Positions 44,944-54,902 of a stretch of DNA of 64,000 nt are shown piece by piece. A program made the position numbers and the translations under genes. Numbering within the stretch: position 1 is the first letter of the stretch; each line of letters starts with the position of its first letter. A model generated the notes under the pieces. The model was not told where the DNA came from, did no database searches, and saw only the letters and a program-made list of their open reading frames with translations. The stretch is from Artemisia argyi (taxonomy: Eukaryota; Streptophyta; Magnoliopsida; Asterales; Asteraceae), in assembly GCA_030686995.1 (NCBI GenBank), contig CM060696.1:116811449-116875448 (forward strand), given 5' to 3'.

Positions 44944-46010
44944 CCAATAAATATTCATTTTTAAATTATACAAAGTTTTAGAGCACTTGATACCATGACT
45001 TCAGGTTATGTCATAACTTAGCGCCACATCAGCTTTAACATTTCAACAGTTATGCCCATTTTAGTGAGGGTCATTTTGTCATGCGATCTTTGGCCTTCAG
45101 AAACATGATGGCCAATTCCTCAATACTTGGGCCCATATCATTAATTCACAAAAAACACCCCTAATCATAACACAACAATAACACTACATTTTGGGACCTA
45201 CTTTAATTTAACTAGTTACAAACTACACATACATAAACATCACTTTTTTGTCCACTAGCAACAATAAATCAACGTTACCATGATAACGCAAAGTTATAAC
45301 TCAACCATAACTTGAGGAGGGCAGTATCATAACTTGATCATAACTCACGTTAACTTACCTTCACGTAGGCTATAACGCAAGATTGAAGACATGATAATGT
45401 GTGCTCTAAGTGCGCTATCAATCAATTAAATATCATCAATGGCCATTTTTTCAGGGTTATCTTAAAATAAAAACCTGGACATTTATTTCGAGATGGATAG
45501 AGTATTATTTTACATGTTTGCGAGTAGTAAAGAGAGAAAAGAAAATAAATAGAAAAGTGTAAAGAGTTTTTGTAGGCACATAATCCACTCCATTATGGGT
45601 GGGAATTGTTATGCATTTTTTTTTAAAACTGTTTTAAACAGACAATCACGTATTTTTTTTAACCAAAAAGATCTTTTGAATCTTATCACTTAAATTCATG
45701 GGATAATGACTTTTAAATGCATCCAACTTGCCACATTTTACTGAGTTGTGTATCAAACTTTTAATTTTGCTAAGTTAGGTCTAAACTTACTAATATTTGC
45801 TGTGTACTCAACCCACGTGGCAAGGATATTAGTTGAGTTGGCAAGGTGGACCTCGTTGACTCCGTTATATTATTAAAAAATACCGTTATTTGACCCCGTT
45901 TTTCGTTATTTTCATTTTTATAATACTTTCATTTCTTTGTTCCTTTTCCCAAATCCATATACGAACACACACTTTCCCAAATTCTCCACACCCTAATTAT
46001 CGATTCATGC
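44944..46010. other. Intergenic / 5' flank of the MURA relic
   Basis: No gene recognised. It may include the 5' part of the Mutator-like element (long TIR and leader), but no matching inverted copy could be placed. A CpG-poor AT-rich tract with a T-run lies near 45650. Confidence 0.45.
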
Positions 46011-46867
46011 TAAAATCAACCACTGTTTTTTCAATTTGGGTGCTTGCTAAGGTATGTTAACATATTATACGTTTAATTTAAGTGATTTTCTCAATTATTC
46101 CAAACCCTAGTTACTATTTTTAATGATTGTTTTACTAACCCTAATTTGCAATTGTGTCTTTGATAGAATGGTGATACCTGGACCAAATGGTATTTAGTTA
46201 GATGTGTGTATGAGGATGGAGTAATTTTGAACGTGTATATTGCTAGGCTTTCAGTCAAAGATTTGATAGAATACGTGAAGAAGTATACTGATTGTGCACA
46301 TGTATTTGGTCTGTACTATAAAATGACACATAGTGATTTAGATAAAGGGTTTAGTAAAATTAGACAGTGTTTGGGAATGCAATAGAATGTATGATCTTTC
46401 AAGGTTGTTTGGAAAATTGGAAGTTTACATAGACCACACTAACCTTGACTTTTCCAATTATTTAGCTATTCATGACCCTGGTACACCTACTTCTAAGTAT
46501 ACATCAACACCCCAAAAGCAATATTGTAATGAATTTACTAATGAAGAAATGTTGCATTAGGCTGAGCATGAGGCTGAAGAAGATATAGGTATTGCTACCG
46601 CTAGTGATAAAGGTAAGGGCAAGGAAAGTGTAAGTGATAAGGGTAAGGCAAGTGTTAGTGATAAGGGTAAGGCAAGTGTTAGTGATTTGGCTGTGGCAAC
46701 AACAAATGCATCTGCAAGTGTTAGTGATTTTGATGACAATGATTTTAGAAATAATGGTATGCTACAAGAGAGTGACAATGATGATAGTGATTATTCTGAC
46801 AAGTCAGTTGACTATTTAAGTGCTTGTGAAGAAGAACTAAATGAGCACATAACTAGGAAAGCAAGTA

Positions 46868-48614
46868 TGTGGAAAACTAGAAGGGGGGGGGGGGTTGAAT
46901 AGTTTTACGTCTTTTTTGTTTTATTTGTTTTATAAAATTTAGCTTCTAAAGAATAGACGTAAGTTTTCAAAACTCTTTAATGCAAAAATATAGATATTAG
47001 TTTATTTACGATTTTGTATAAACACTACTTATATATATATAATGTTGAAAGAGGATTTGCAATCCCATATATCATATATAAGTATATATATATGTATAAG
47101 TTTATGTACTTGGTTTATTTTTGTAAAATTAATGTTATGAATGAATTTTAGTTTGATCTTTATGTGAAATCAATATATGCACAACACAAGCAATTATAAC
47201 TATGTATGAAATGCTAGCAAGTAACTGATCAAAAAGTGAGAGATGGAAAGACCAAACCGAGAGACAAAGGATTTATAGTGGTTCGGCTACAATGACACCT
47301 TCCTTGCCCTACTCCAGTCCCCGAGTCACCTACTCGAGAGTTTTCTTCACTAGATCAAAAACCTCCCTTATGGCGGAGAAAACCTTACACACCAAATTAC
47401 ACACCACAACTTTGTCACAACACAATCACAACTTCTTCACACCAATCTACTTCACACCAATTCTTCCTCACACTTTTCTACTTCACTCCTAGCTTCTTCA
47501 TAACTCTCTACTTCGCTCCTAGCTTCTTCACAACTTACTACTTCGCTCCTAGCTTCTTCACAACTTACTACTTCCTAACTCTTTTTCTTCACGCCACTTG
47601 TTTCTTCACACCTTCACTACTAAGTCCTAACCACTACTCCAAGATATATACTACTTCACAACCTCTAGGCTTCAAGGTCTTCTCAACTTCAAAGCTTCAA
47701 CTTCTTTGTCTTCACAACTATCTCTACTTCAATATACTACCACTACTTATTTCTTCTATCACTAATCCTATCCACCTCTAATTCTTCACTTCTAGTACTA
47801 CTTCACACCTTCAATAAATCTAGATCCTATATCTAAATCTAACTAACCAATGTATTCACTATATTCACCAAAGAATGAATGATATACAAGATGAAATGAT
47901 CAAACAACTTAGATAGCAAGATGATACTAAGTTGTAATACTCCTAGTCTTGATAAATGGAAGTACTCTTCTCTTTGCACTTGAATGAATGAGGCTTTGGA
48001 TCACTTGGAAACAAAGGCTTATGAATTATATGATCAAAGGATTTTTAAGATTGAAATGGAGGTTATCAGAAAGTTTTTAGTGCAAAAAGGTGAGAAAAAT
48101 TCCAGATTTAATGTGGTATTTATAGGCAACAAATTCTGACAAAGGAGCGTGGCCGGCCCCCTTAAATCAAGGCCGGCCCCCTTAAAATTAAGGGGACCGC
48201 CCCTTTTAATTAAAGGGGCCGCCCAGCTGTAACGGCCAAAAAACTTGTCTTTTAGTGGAGAAAGTTTATTTAGTGAAAAGCTAACTGATTTTGGTTAAAA
48301 TTTTGAAATCATATATTTAGTATGATTAAAACATTTTTCTTTATTACCAAAAGTGTTTTTCAAAAATATATAATATGTTTATATAATTAAATAAACTTTG
48401 TATTAGTTAATTAAATACCCCTTTGATCTTATAATGCATTAAACACAATGTTTATTCATACCTTAAATGATTAGATGGTGAAAGTGATTATTTATTACTA
48501 AATACTTGTTTACGTCATGATTTTTGGTTTAATGTGTTTTCGTTTTGTGATCATCAAAAGATAAAGATATCGAAAGATATGAATAACGTTTTTAGTCATT
48601 TATTTATATCAACA
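46868..48614 (-). repeat. 3' LTR of copia element A
   Basis: 1747 bp. It contains a G-run near 46885 and a short (TA)n at ~47032. A ~30-bp minisatellite (ctacttcgctcctagcttct..., three units, ~47485-47575) and a GC-rich palindrome array (~48150-48230) lie upstream of a minus-strand TATA (cctataaatacc, ~48115-48126). Confidence 0.93.
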
Positions 48615-48616
48615 AT

Positions 48617-48776
48617 CTCCCCCTTTTTGATGATTACAAAACCTAAACTCATTAAATCCAAAAATTAATTTTTAGACAAGTATTTAGTGAGTTTATATTC
48701 ACTTCTCCCCCTTTTTGTAGAATCAAAAAGGTTTAAGCCAATAAAAGGAAAGCTCCCCCTTGATGTATGCTCCCCC
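48617..48776 (-). other. Multiple polypurine tracts of copia element A
   Basis: On the minus strand GGGGGAG occurs at 48617-48623 (the tract next to the 3' LTR), 48705-48711, 48753-48759 and 48770-48776, most followed by C or T. Repetition of the polypurine tract upstream of the 3' LTR is a published hallmark of Sireviruses. Confidence 0.7.
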
Positions 48777-49280
48777 TCGTTTGAGGGCACCAAGGGTTCG
48801 AGTATTGGAATTCTTGCAAGAAAAATATTAGAAGCACAAGCATAGCACAAGCAAACACATATAGCATAATACCCACTAATAATAAGCATGGCAAAAGAAA
48901 ATTAGAAACACATATTAAATCATTCATTAATAGAAAATGATTATATCAACCCATAATCATTGTTACATAGGCCATAAAGATAGAATACTAAACTAAGTAG
49001 AGCATCCTAATGTGCCAACAAGAAGTGTCACCAAACTTTCTTGAATCCCAAAATGGTTGAGGAGTTTTATTTGAAAATGAGAAACATAAGCATATAAAAT
49101 GTTTGGTGGTTTAGTGGAGGTAAAATTTTGGTTGCATGGATGTTGGTGAGTTTGGAGATGTGGAGCTTGAAGGTTGTGGATTTGAAATTGGGTTTGTTGA
49201 TTGAGGGTTTTGATGTTGTTCAAGTGATGATGTTTGTTGAGATCTAGTAAGAAGATACTCAATCCAAGTAAAGTGCTTAT

Positions 49281-49958
49281 TCAATGCAATGGTTTGTTGT
49301 TGGAGAAGATGCAACAAGGACAATTGTTAACATGTTTCTCAATTTGGTTGATGTTGTGTGGTGATGATGGTGAGCTTGATTGAGGTGGATCCAAATTGCG
49401 TTGAGCAAGATGTAATGCTAAAAGAGCACTAAGCTCATGAGCCTCTTTTAGCTCCTCAACGAACTTCAAGTGTTCGAAGAAAGGTGATGGTGGTAGAACA
49501 TGATAGTTGTCTTGGGTGAAGGTTTGAACATGCAACAAAGGAGTGGCATGTGAAGTTATAGGATGTGGTGGTGGTACTCTTGGTGGTGGAGACATGGTTG
49601 AGCTTGGGTAGTCATGAAAACATGAAATGGGTGGAAGAGGTTCTTCATGAGTGGGCGATGTTTTTGTTGAATGAGCAACATGTGAAGTATTGATTGAGAG
49701 ATTGGGATTGTTGTTTTGGGATTGAGCATGCTCATCATAAGAAGAAGCATTAATGAGGGCATGAGTGGATGATAGGTTGTGATATGAGTCATTAGTGTGG
49801 GTTTGAGGTTTAGTTGTTGGTTGACTTGGAACAACATCACTTGAGTTATGACAATAATCAAGTTTCCTCCTCCAAACGGGTTTGACGGAGATCCTTGCAG
49901 TTCTTGAAATCTTTGGTTTTTGGTTGTTGGGAGATGACATGTTTGGGTGTGATGGCAT
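49281..49958 (-). CDS. Unidentified Pro/Ser/His-rich ORF of copia element A
   Basis: 226 codons from ATG at 49958 (MPSHPNMSSPNNQKPKISRT). A basic N-terminal stretch (SVKPVWRRKLDY) is followed by a long disordered Ser/Thr/Pro/His/Asn-rich middle and a short helical segment (HLKFVEELKEAHELSALLAL). The tail reads CPCCIFSNNKPL. There are no gag, integrase, RT or membrane motifs. It sits where Sireviruses carry their extra 3' gene, but resemblance to an envelope-like protein is not visible. A TATA-like actataaaaacc lies just upstream (~49977-49988) and a GC-rich palindrome array at 50105-50195. It may be expressed from an internal promoter; unproven. Confidence 0.45.
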   Translation of the reverse strand: MPSHPNMSSPNNQKPKISRTARISVKPVWRRKLDYCHNSSDVVPSQPTTKPQTHTNDSYHNLSSTHALINASSYDEHAQSQNNNPNLSINTSHVAHSTKTSPTHEEPLPPISCFHDYPSSTMSPPPRVPPPHPITSHATPLLHVQTFTQDNYHVLPPSPFFEHLKFVEELKEAHELSALLALHLAQRNLDPPQSSSPSSPHNINQIEKHVNNCPCCIFSNNKPLH

Positions 49959-50104
49959 TAATGATGGGAAGAGGGTTTTTATAGTGTATGAGAAATGTGG
50001 TTTAAGAAGGTAAATTTTGAGGGATAGTATGGGACAAAATATGTTTGTGAATTTTGAGAAGCACAGGGTGAAATGGGTCAAAAAGTGATAAAGAAAACAG
50101 TATC

Positions 50105-50195
50105 CCCGACCATCAGATGGTCGGTCCCCTTAATTAGGGGCCGGTCCCCTTAAAATTAAGGGGGCCGCCTTATATAATTAAGGGGGCCGCCCATC
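50105..50195. repeat. Internal copy of copia LTR GC-rich palindromes
   Basis: The segment reads ggtcggtccccttaatta, ggggccggtccccttaaaat, taagggggccgcc and again taagggggccgccc. The same palette fills the LTR arrays at ~48150-48230 and ~54436-54515. Nested inverted repeats of the type ccccttaa.ttaagggg can form strong stems. It lies about 120-215 bp upstream of the TATA-like box of the ORF at 49281-49958. Confidence 0.7.
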
Positions 50196-52169
50196 TGCTG
50201 ATTCCCAAAATGCCAGAAATGGGTTTTTGGAAGAAAATTTTCAAAAAGGTTGTGTTTTTGGATTTGGATTCAAGCAAGTTCAACTCTTTGAGACAATATA
50301 GGGCATACTATTCATGAATGTAGAGAGTGTTATAGAAATAAGTAAAGTAGACAATTAATTTCTAATAATCATGCAATCTACTAATTGATCAATTAAGATA
50401 GGCAATCAAGGAAGCAATAAAGCAAACTAGTTAAGTATGCAACTATATGAAAATGATAATATGTAGGCTAGTGCAAACATATTGATGAGTGCTTACAAAT
50501 AACAAGTAGGAAGATATGATTATATGGACTTCAAGTCTTGTTACAAACAAGATCCATATGAGCAAACCATGATTCTCATGAAATGATTTGATTAAATTGT
50601 GAATGTCATTTCCATAGAAGTGTATGACACATGTGAGATAATCAAATATGTTTTAGGTAAAACGTTTTTAGTTTTATTCAAAAATGCTTCGAAATAAATT
50701 CAAGTGTGCATTAGAATTTAGTAAATTGAGTTTTGCTTCATATAAAAAAAATCGATCATGATTTTGATTAAAATAAAGTTATGGTAGCTTATAGTTAAAC
50801 ATGTTGTTTGAAGAAAAGATATGTAAATATTTGAAAGATTATTATTCAAAGAGAGAGGTTTTAAATAAGATGTTTTAATTTTGAAAACAAGAAATTTCAA
50901 GTGAAGGATTTGAAAGAAAAACTTATTATACTCAAGAGAATCAATTAAGCCCATTGTCACATATAATCATTTCTAATGGCAACTAAATATATGGAAGAAA
51001 GATGGTAGATATTTATGATTTAAATGCAATGAGATAGAGAGGAACAAAGTAAATCATCTATGGATACAATATAGACATATGTATACGAAGCACATTATAA
51101 TATTAAGTTACTAACAAGTCTTAATTATAGCACATCTATTAACGTAAGTAGTAAGGTCATATAGCTTAAATGATAAGTATTCTACTATAGATCATATATG
51201 ATTTTCAATATAAATGAAGAATAAGAGAAATGATAATAGACTTAACAGCAAGAGGGTTAATAATCCTAATATCATATATACATATATTAGTATTAATGAT
51301 CCAAAAGCATGGCAACTTGTAAATTAAATCATATTAATATACTAATTAAAGCATACTCTAATATAATGTAATATTGACAAGTTTTTGAAAAGAAAACTTA
51401 CCTCAGGTCCAGCTTTTCATTAAGAGTGGGCATGAGAGTAATAGAAGACATCTTTAAAGTTTGCCCAAAGCATGTTGAAAAATCAAAGTAAAATCCCAAC
51501 GCAATAAAGATCAAGGAGGCTTGATCCGAAATACTAAATCGATCACACCAATCATCACAAGTCGTGTAGATCAAGAATGGTGATACAAGAATCCTTCGTC
51601 TTGACGTAGTAACGAACACACCATAAGATCAATGCTCCAAAAGTAAAGAACAAACCGCCAAAAACAATATATGACCGCAACAACGTCATAGGCACATCGT
51701 GTGTAGAATGTGAAATAGAGTAATAGGAACCAATAGTCATCAAATGAAAGAAAGCGAAGAGAGCGATCCAAAAAGTAGTAATCCCTTCGTTCGTTAATTA
51801 CCTAAACATGACAAAGAGCTTGGTACCCAGATTCTTATGGGTCCGAGATGTTAGTAAAGAACATCCATTTTATTTGAATGCATATGATGAGGATGTCGCC
51901 GAGAAGTACAAGAGTTCATCAATAGTTTGTTTTAACTAACAAACAATGACTTTCTTGACAAGAGTAGTAAACAATGAATGTGAGTAATATTAATTCTAAA
52001 TTTCTCCACTAGATTTAACAAATTTTATTTGCTTTGATATATTTTTTAAAGAATCATTTTCAGTAAATCCTAAACCGGTTTTATCATAAAATAACTTTTG
52101 AATGTTAAGTAAATATTTTAAAGATCTAGAACTATTTTCGAATTTGGCTAATATTTTTGCTTTTTCATT

Positions 52170-53060
52170 TTACATTTTAATTTCATGTTTGTAGTCTTGA
52201 CAATATTTACATTTAAGATCAATTTCAATATTACTTTCAAGTCTAGACATTTTATCTTCTAAAATTATTTCCTTTTCAAAATTGCTTTCAATGGATATTG
52301 AAGATTTATTTTTAAGAATAATTTTTGAGTCAATGTTGCAAAAATGTTTAAAGTTGTTTTCCAATTTTGAGAATTCTAATATAAATTGATCATAGCAAAA
52401 ATGTTTAGTTTTAGATTGTACATCATTTGTAGTTGTACATTCTTCACATGCTATACGGTGATCAATTTCATCGTCCATGTCACTCCATGTTTTCTTTGTA
52501 GTTTTGCTTAGATCTTGAAACATGTAGTCCTTGCCATCAATATTAGTATTCGTATTTGTTTGAATATTCTCACAAGCCATATTTTCATCATCTTCTTCGT
52601 TATTGCTACCTTCAATGATCACATTTGAACTAGTAGTACATGTGTTTATTTCAACTAAATATTTATATATTAAATTTTCTAGAGTGACTAATTCTTGTGC
52701 AACATCAAGTTTATTATCTTTGGTTTTACATTTCTCTTGGTGAAACTTTAAAAAACATTTCCAAATATCATTTGCCGTTTTACAAAAGAATAATCTTTCA
52801 TTTTTAACTCTTGGTAGACTTTTGAAAATAAGTAATTTAACTTTAGTATTTTTATCAATCTTGGTTTGAAGATTATTATATTGATTTTCAAAATCTATTT
52901 TGGCTGGTTTAAGATCACCAATTGAAATGATATGCCAAAGATCAAGATCTATTGATTTCACATAATTTTCAAATTTATTTTTCCATTCAAAAAAATGGTC
53001 ATTTTCAAATAATGGTGGTTTTTGCGTAAATTCCCCTTCTAGATATTTTTCAAATTCCAT
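52170..53060 (-). CDS. Ty1/copia gag-like protein
   Basis: 296 codons from ATG at 53060, just inside the primer site. Near the N-terminus it has PPLFENDHFFEWKNKFENYV, then IDLDLWHII and LPRVKNERLFFCKTANDIW, which match the DUF4219/UBN2 fold of plant copia gag proteins (forms the virus-like particle). The C-terminal half is acidic and Asn/Glu-rich. It contains CKYCQDYKHEIKM, which resembles the start of a zinc knuckle but is truncated. There is no downstream protease or pol. The frame is intact, so the protein could still be made. Confidence 0.8.
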   Translation of the reverse strand: MEFEKYLEGEFTQKPPLFENDHFFEWKNKFENYVKSIDLDLWHIISIGDLKPAKIDFENQYNNLQTKIDKNTKVKLLIFKSLPRVKNERLFFCKTANDIWKCFLKFHQEKCKTKDNKLDVAQELVTLENLIYKYLVEINTCTTSSNVIIEGSNNEEDDENMACENIQTNTNTNIDGKDYMFQDLSKTTKKTWSDMDDEIDHRIACEECTTTNDVQSKTKHFCYDQFILEFSKLENNFKHFCNIDSKIILKNKSSISIESNFEKEIILEDKMSRLESNIEIDLKCKYCQDYKHEIKM

Positions 53061-53113
53061 AGATCGTTACAAGTTTTAAAATACAATATATTTTAAAAAT
53101 CTTGCTACACGTG

Positions 53114-53126
53114 GCTCTTGATACCA
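53114..53126 (-). other. Primer-binding site of copia element A
   Basis: Minus-strand TGGTATCAAGAGC starts two bases inside the 5' LTR border. It matches the initiator-tRNA-Met site TGGTATCAGAGC with one inserted A. It sets the orientation and supports the Ty1/copia class. Confidence 0.85.
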
Positions 53127-53128
53127 AT

Positions 53129-53282
53129 TGTGGAAAACTAGAAGGGGGGTTGAATAGTTTTACGTCTTTTTCGTTCTATTTGTTTTATAAAATATAGCTT
53201 CTAAAGAATAGACGTAAGTTTTCAAAACTCTTTAATGCAAAAATATAGATACTAGTTTATTTACGATTTTGTATAAACACTA

Positions 53283-53330
<48 letters not shown>

Positions 53331-54902
53331 GTTGAAAGAGGATTTGCAATCTCATATATCATATATAAGTATATATATGTATAAGTTTATGTACTTGGTT
53401 TGTTTTTGTAAAATTAATGTTATGAATGAATTTTAGTTTGATCTTTATGTGAAATCAATATATGCACAACACAAGCAATTATAACTATGTATGAAATGCT
53501 AGCAAGTAGCTAATCAAAATGTGAGAGATGGAAAGATTAAACCGAGAGACAAAGGATTTATAGTGGTTCGGCTACAAGGACACCTTCCTTACCCTACTCC
53601 ACTCCCCGAGTCACCTACTTGAGAGTTTTCTTCACTAGATCAAAAACCTCCCTTATGGCGGAGAAAACCTTACACACTAAATTACACACCACAACTTTGT
53701 CACAACTTCTACACAACTTCTTCACACCAATCTACTTCACACCAATTCTTCCTCACACCTTTCTACTTCACTCCTAGCTTCTTCACAACTTTCTACTTCG
53801 CTCCTAGCTTCTTCACAACTTACTACTTTGCTCCTAGCTTCTTCACAACTTACTACTTCCTAACTCTTTTTCTTCACGCCACTTGTTTCTTCACACCTTC
53901 ACTACTAAGTCCTAACCACTACTCCAAGATATATACTACTTCACAACTTCTAGGCTTCAAGGTCTTCTCAACTTCAAAGCTTCAACTTCTTTGTCTTCAC
54001 AACTATCTCCACTTCAATATACTACCACTACTTATTTCTTCTATCACTAATCCTATCTACCTCTAATTCTTCACTTCTAATACTACTTCACACCTTCAAT
54101 AAATCTAGATCCGATATCTAAATCTAACTAACCAATGTATTCACTATATTCACCAAAGAATGAATGATAGACAAGATGAAATGATCAAACAACTTAGATA
54201 GCAAGATGATACTAAGTTGTTATACTCCTAGTCTTGATAAATGGAAGTAATCTTCTCTTTGCACTTGAATGAATGAGGCTTTGGATCACTTGGAAACAAA
54301 GGCTTATGAATTATATGATCAAAGGATTTTTAAGATTGAAATGGAGGTTTGAATCAGAAAGTTTTTAGTGCAAAAAGGTGAGAAAAATTCCAGATTTAAT
54401 GTGGTATTTATAGGCAACAAATTCTGACAGAGGAGCGTGGCCGGTCCCCTTAAATCAAGGTCGGCCCCCTTAAAATTAAGGGGACCGCCCCTTATAATTA
54501 AGGGGGCCGCCCAGCTGTAACGGCCAGAAAACTTGTCTTTTAGTGGGGAAGGTTTATTTGTTGAAAAACTAACTGATTTTGGTTAAAAATTTGAAATCAT
54601 ATATTTAATATGATTAAAACATTTTTCTTTATTACCAAAAGTGTTTTTCAAAAATATACAATATGTTTATATCATTAACTAATCTTTGTATTAGTTAATC
54701 AAATACCCCTTTGATCTTATAATGCATTAAACACAATATTTATTCATACCTTAAGTGATTAGATGGTGAAAGTGATTATTTACTACTAAATACTTGTTTA
54801 TGTCATGATTTTTGGTTTGATGTGTTTTCGTTTTGTGATCATCAAAATATAAAGATATCGAAAGATATGAATAACGTTTTTAGTCATTTATTTATATCAA
54901 CA
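53129..54902 (-). repeat. 5' LTR of copia element A
   Basis: 1774 bp. It is a close copy of the partner LTR; the main length difference is an expanded (TA)n at ~53285-53328. It carries the same minisatellite (~53762-53850) and GC-rich palindrome array (~54436-54515) with TATA (~54405). Confidence 0.93.

Larger units (their letters stand above)
46868..54902 (-). mobile_element. Non-autonomous Ty1/copia (Sirevirus-like) retrotransposon
   Basis: 8035 bp with LTRs 46868-48614 and 53129-54902 (plus-strand ends TGTGGAAAAC...ATATCAACA). It is flanked by the target duplication aagta (46863-46867 and 54903-54907) inside the MURA relic. Coding direction is minus: primer site TGGTATCAAGAGC adjoins the 5' LTR and a purine tract AAAAAGGGGGAGAT adjoins the 3' LTR. 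The interior encodes a copia gag-like protein and a second unrelated frame, but no protease, integrase or RT. Four GGGGGAG repeats near the 3' LTR suggest Sirevirus ancestry. It depends on a relative for mobility. Confidence 0.93.

Noticed and set aside
47485..47575. Regular ~30-bp repeats considered as a CRISPR-like array
   Set aside because: The units are directly adjacent without spacers and lie inside a retrotransposon LTR, repeated in its partner LTR.
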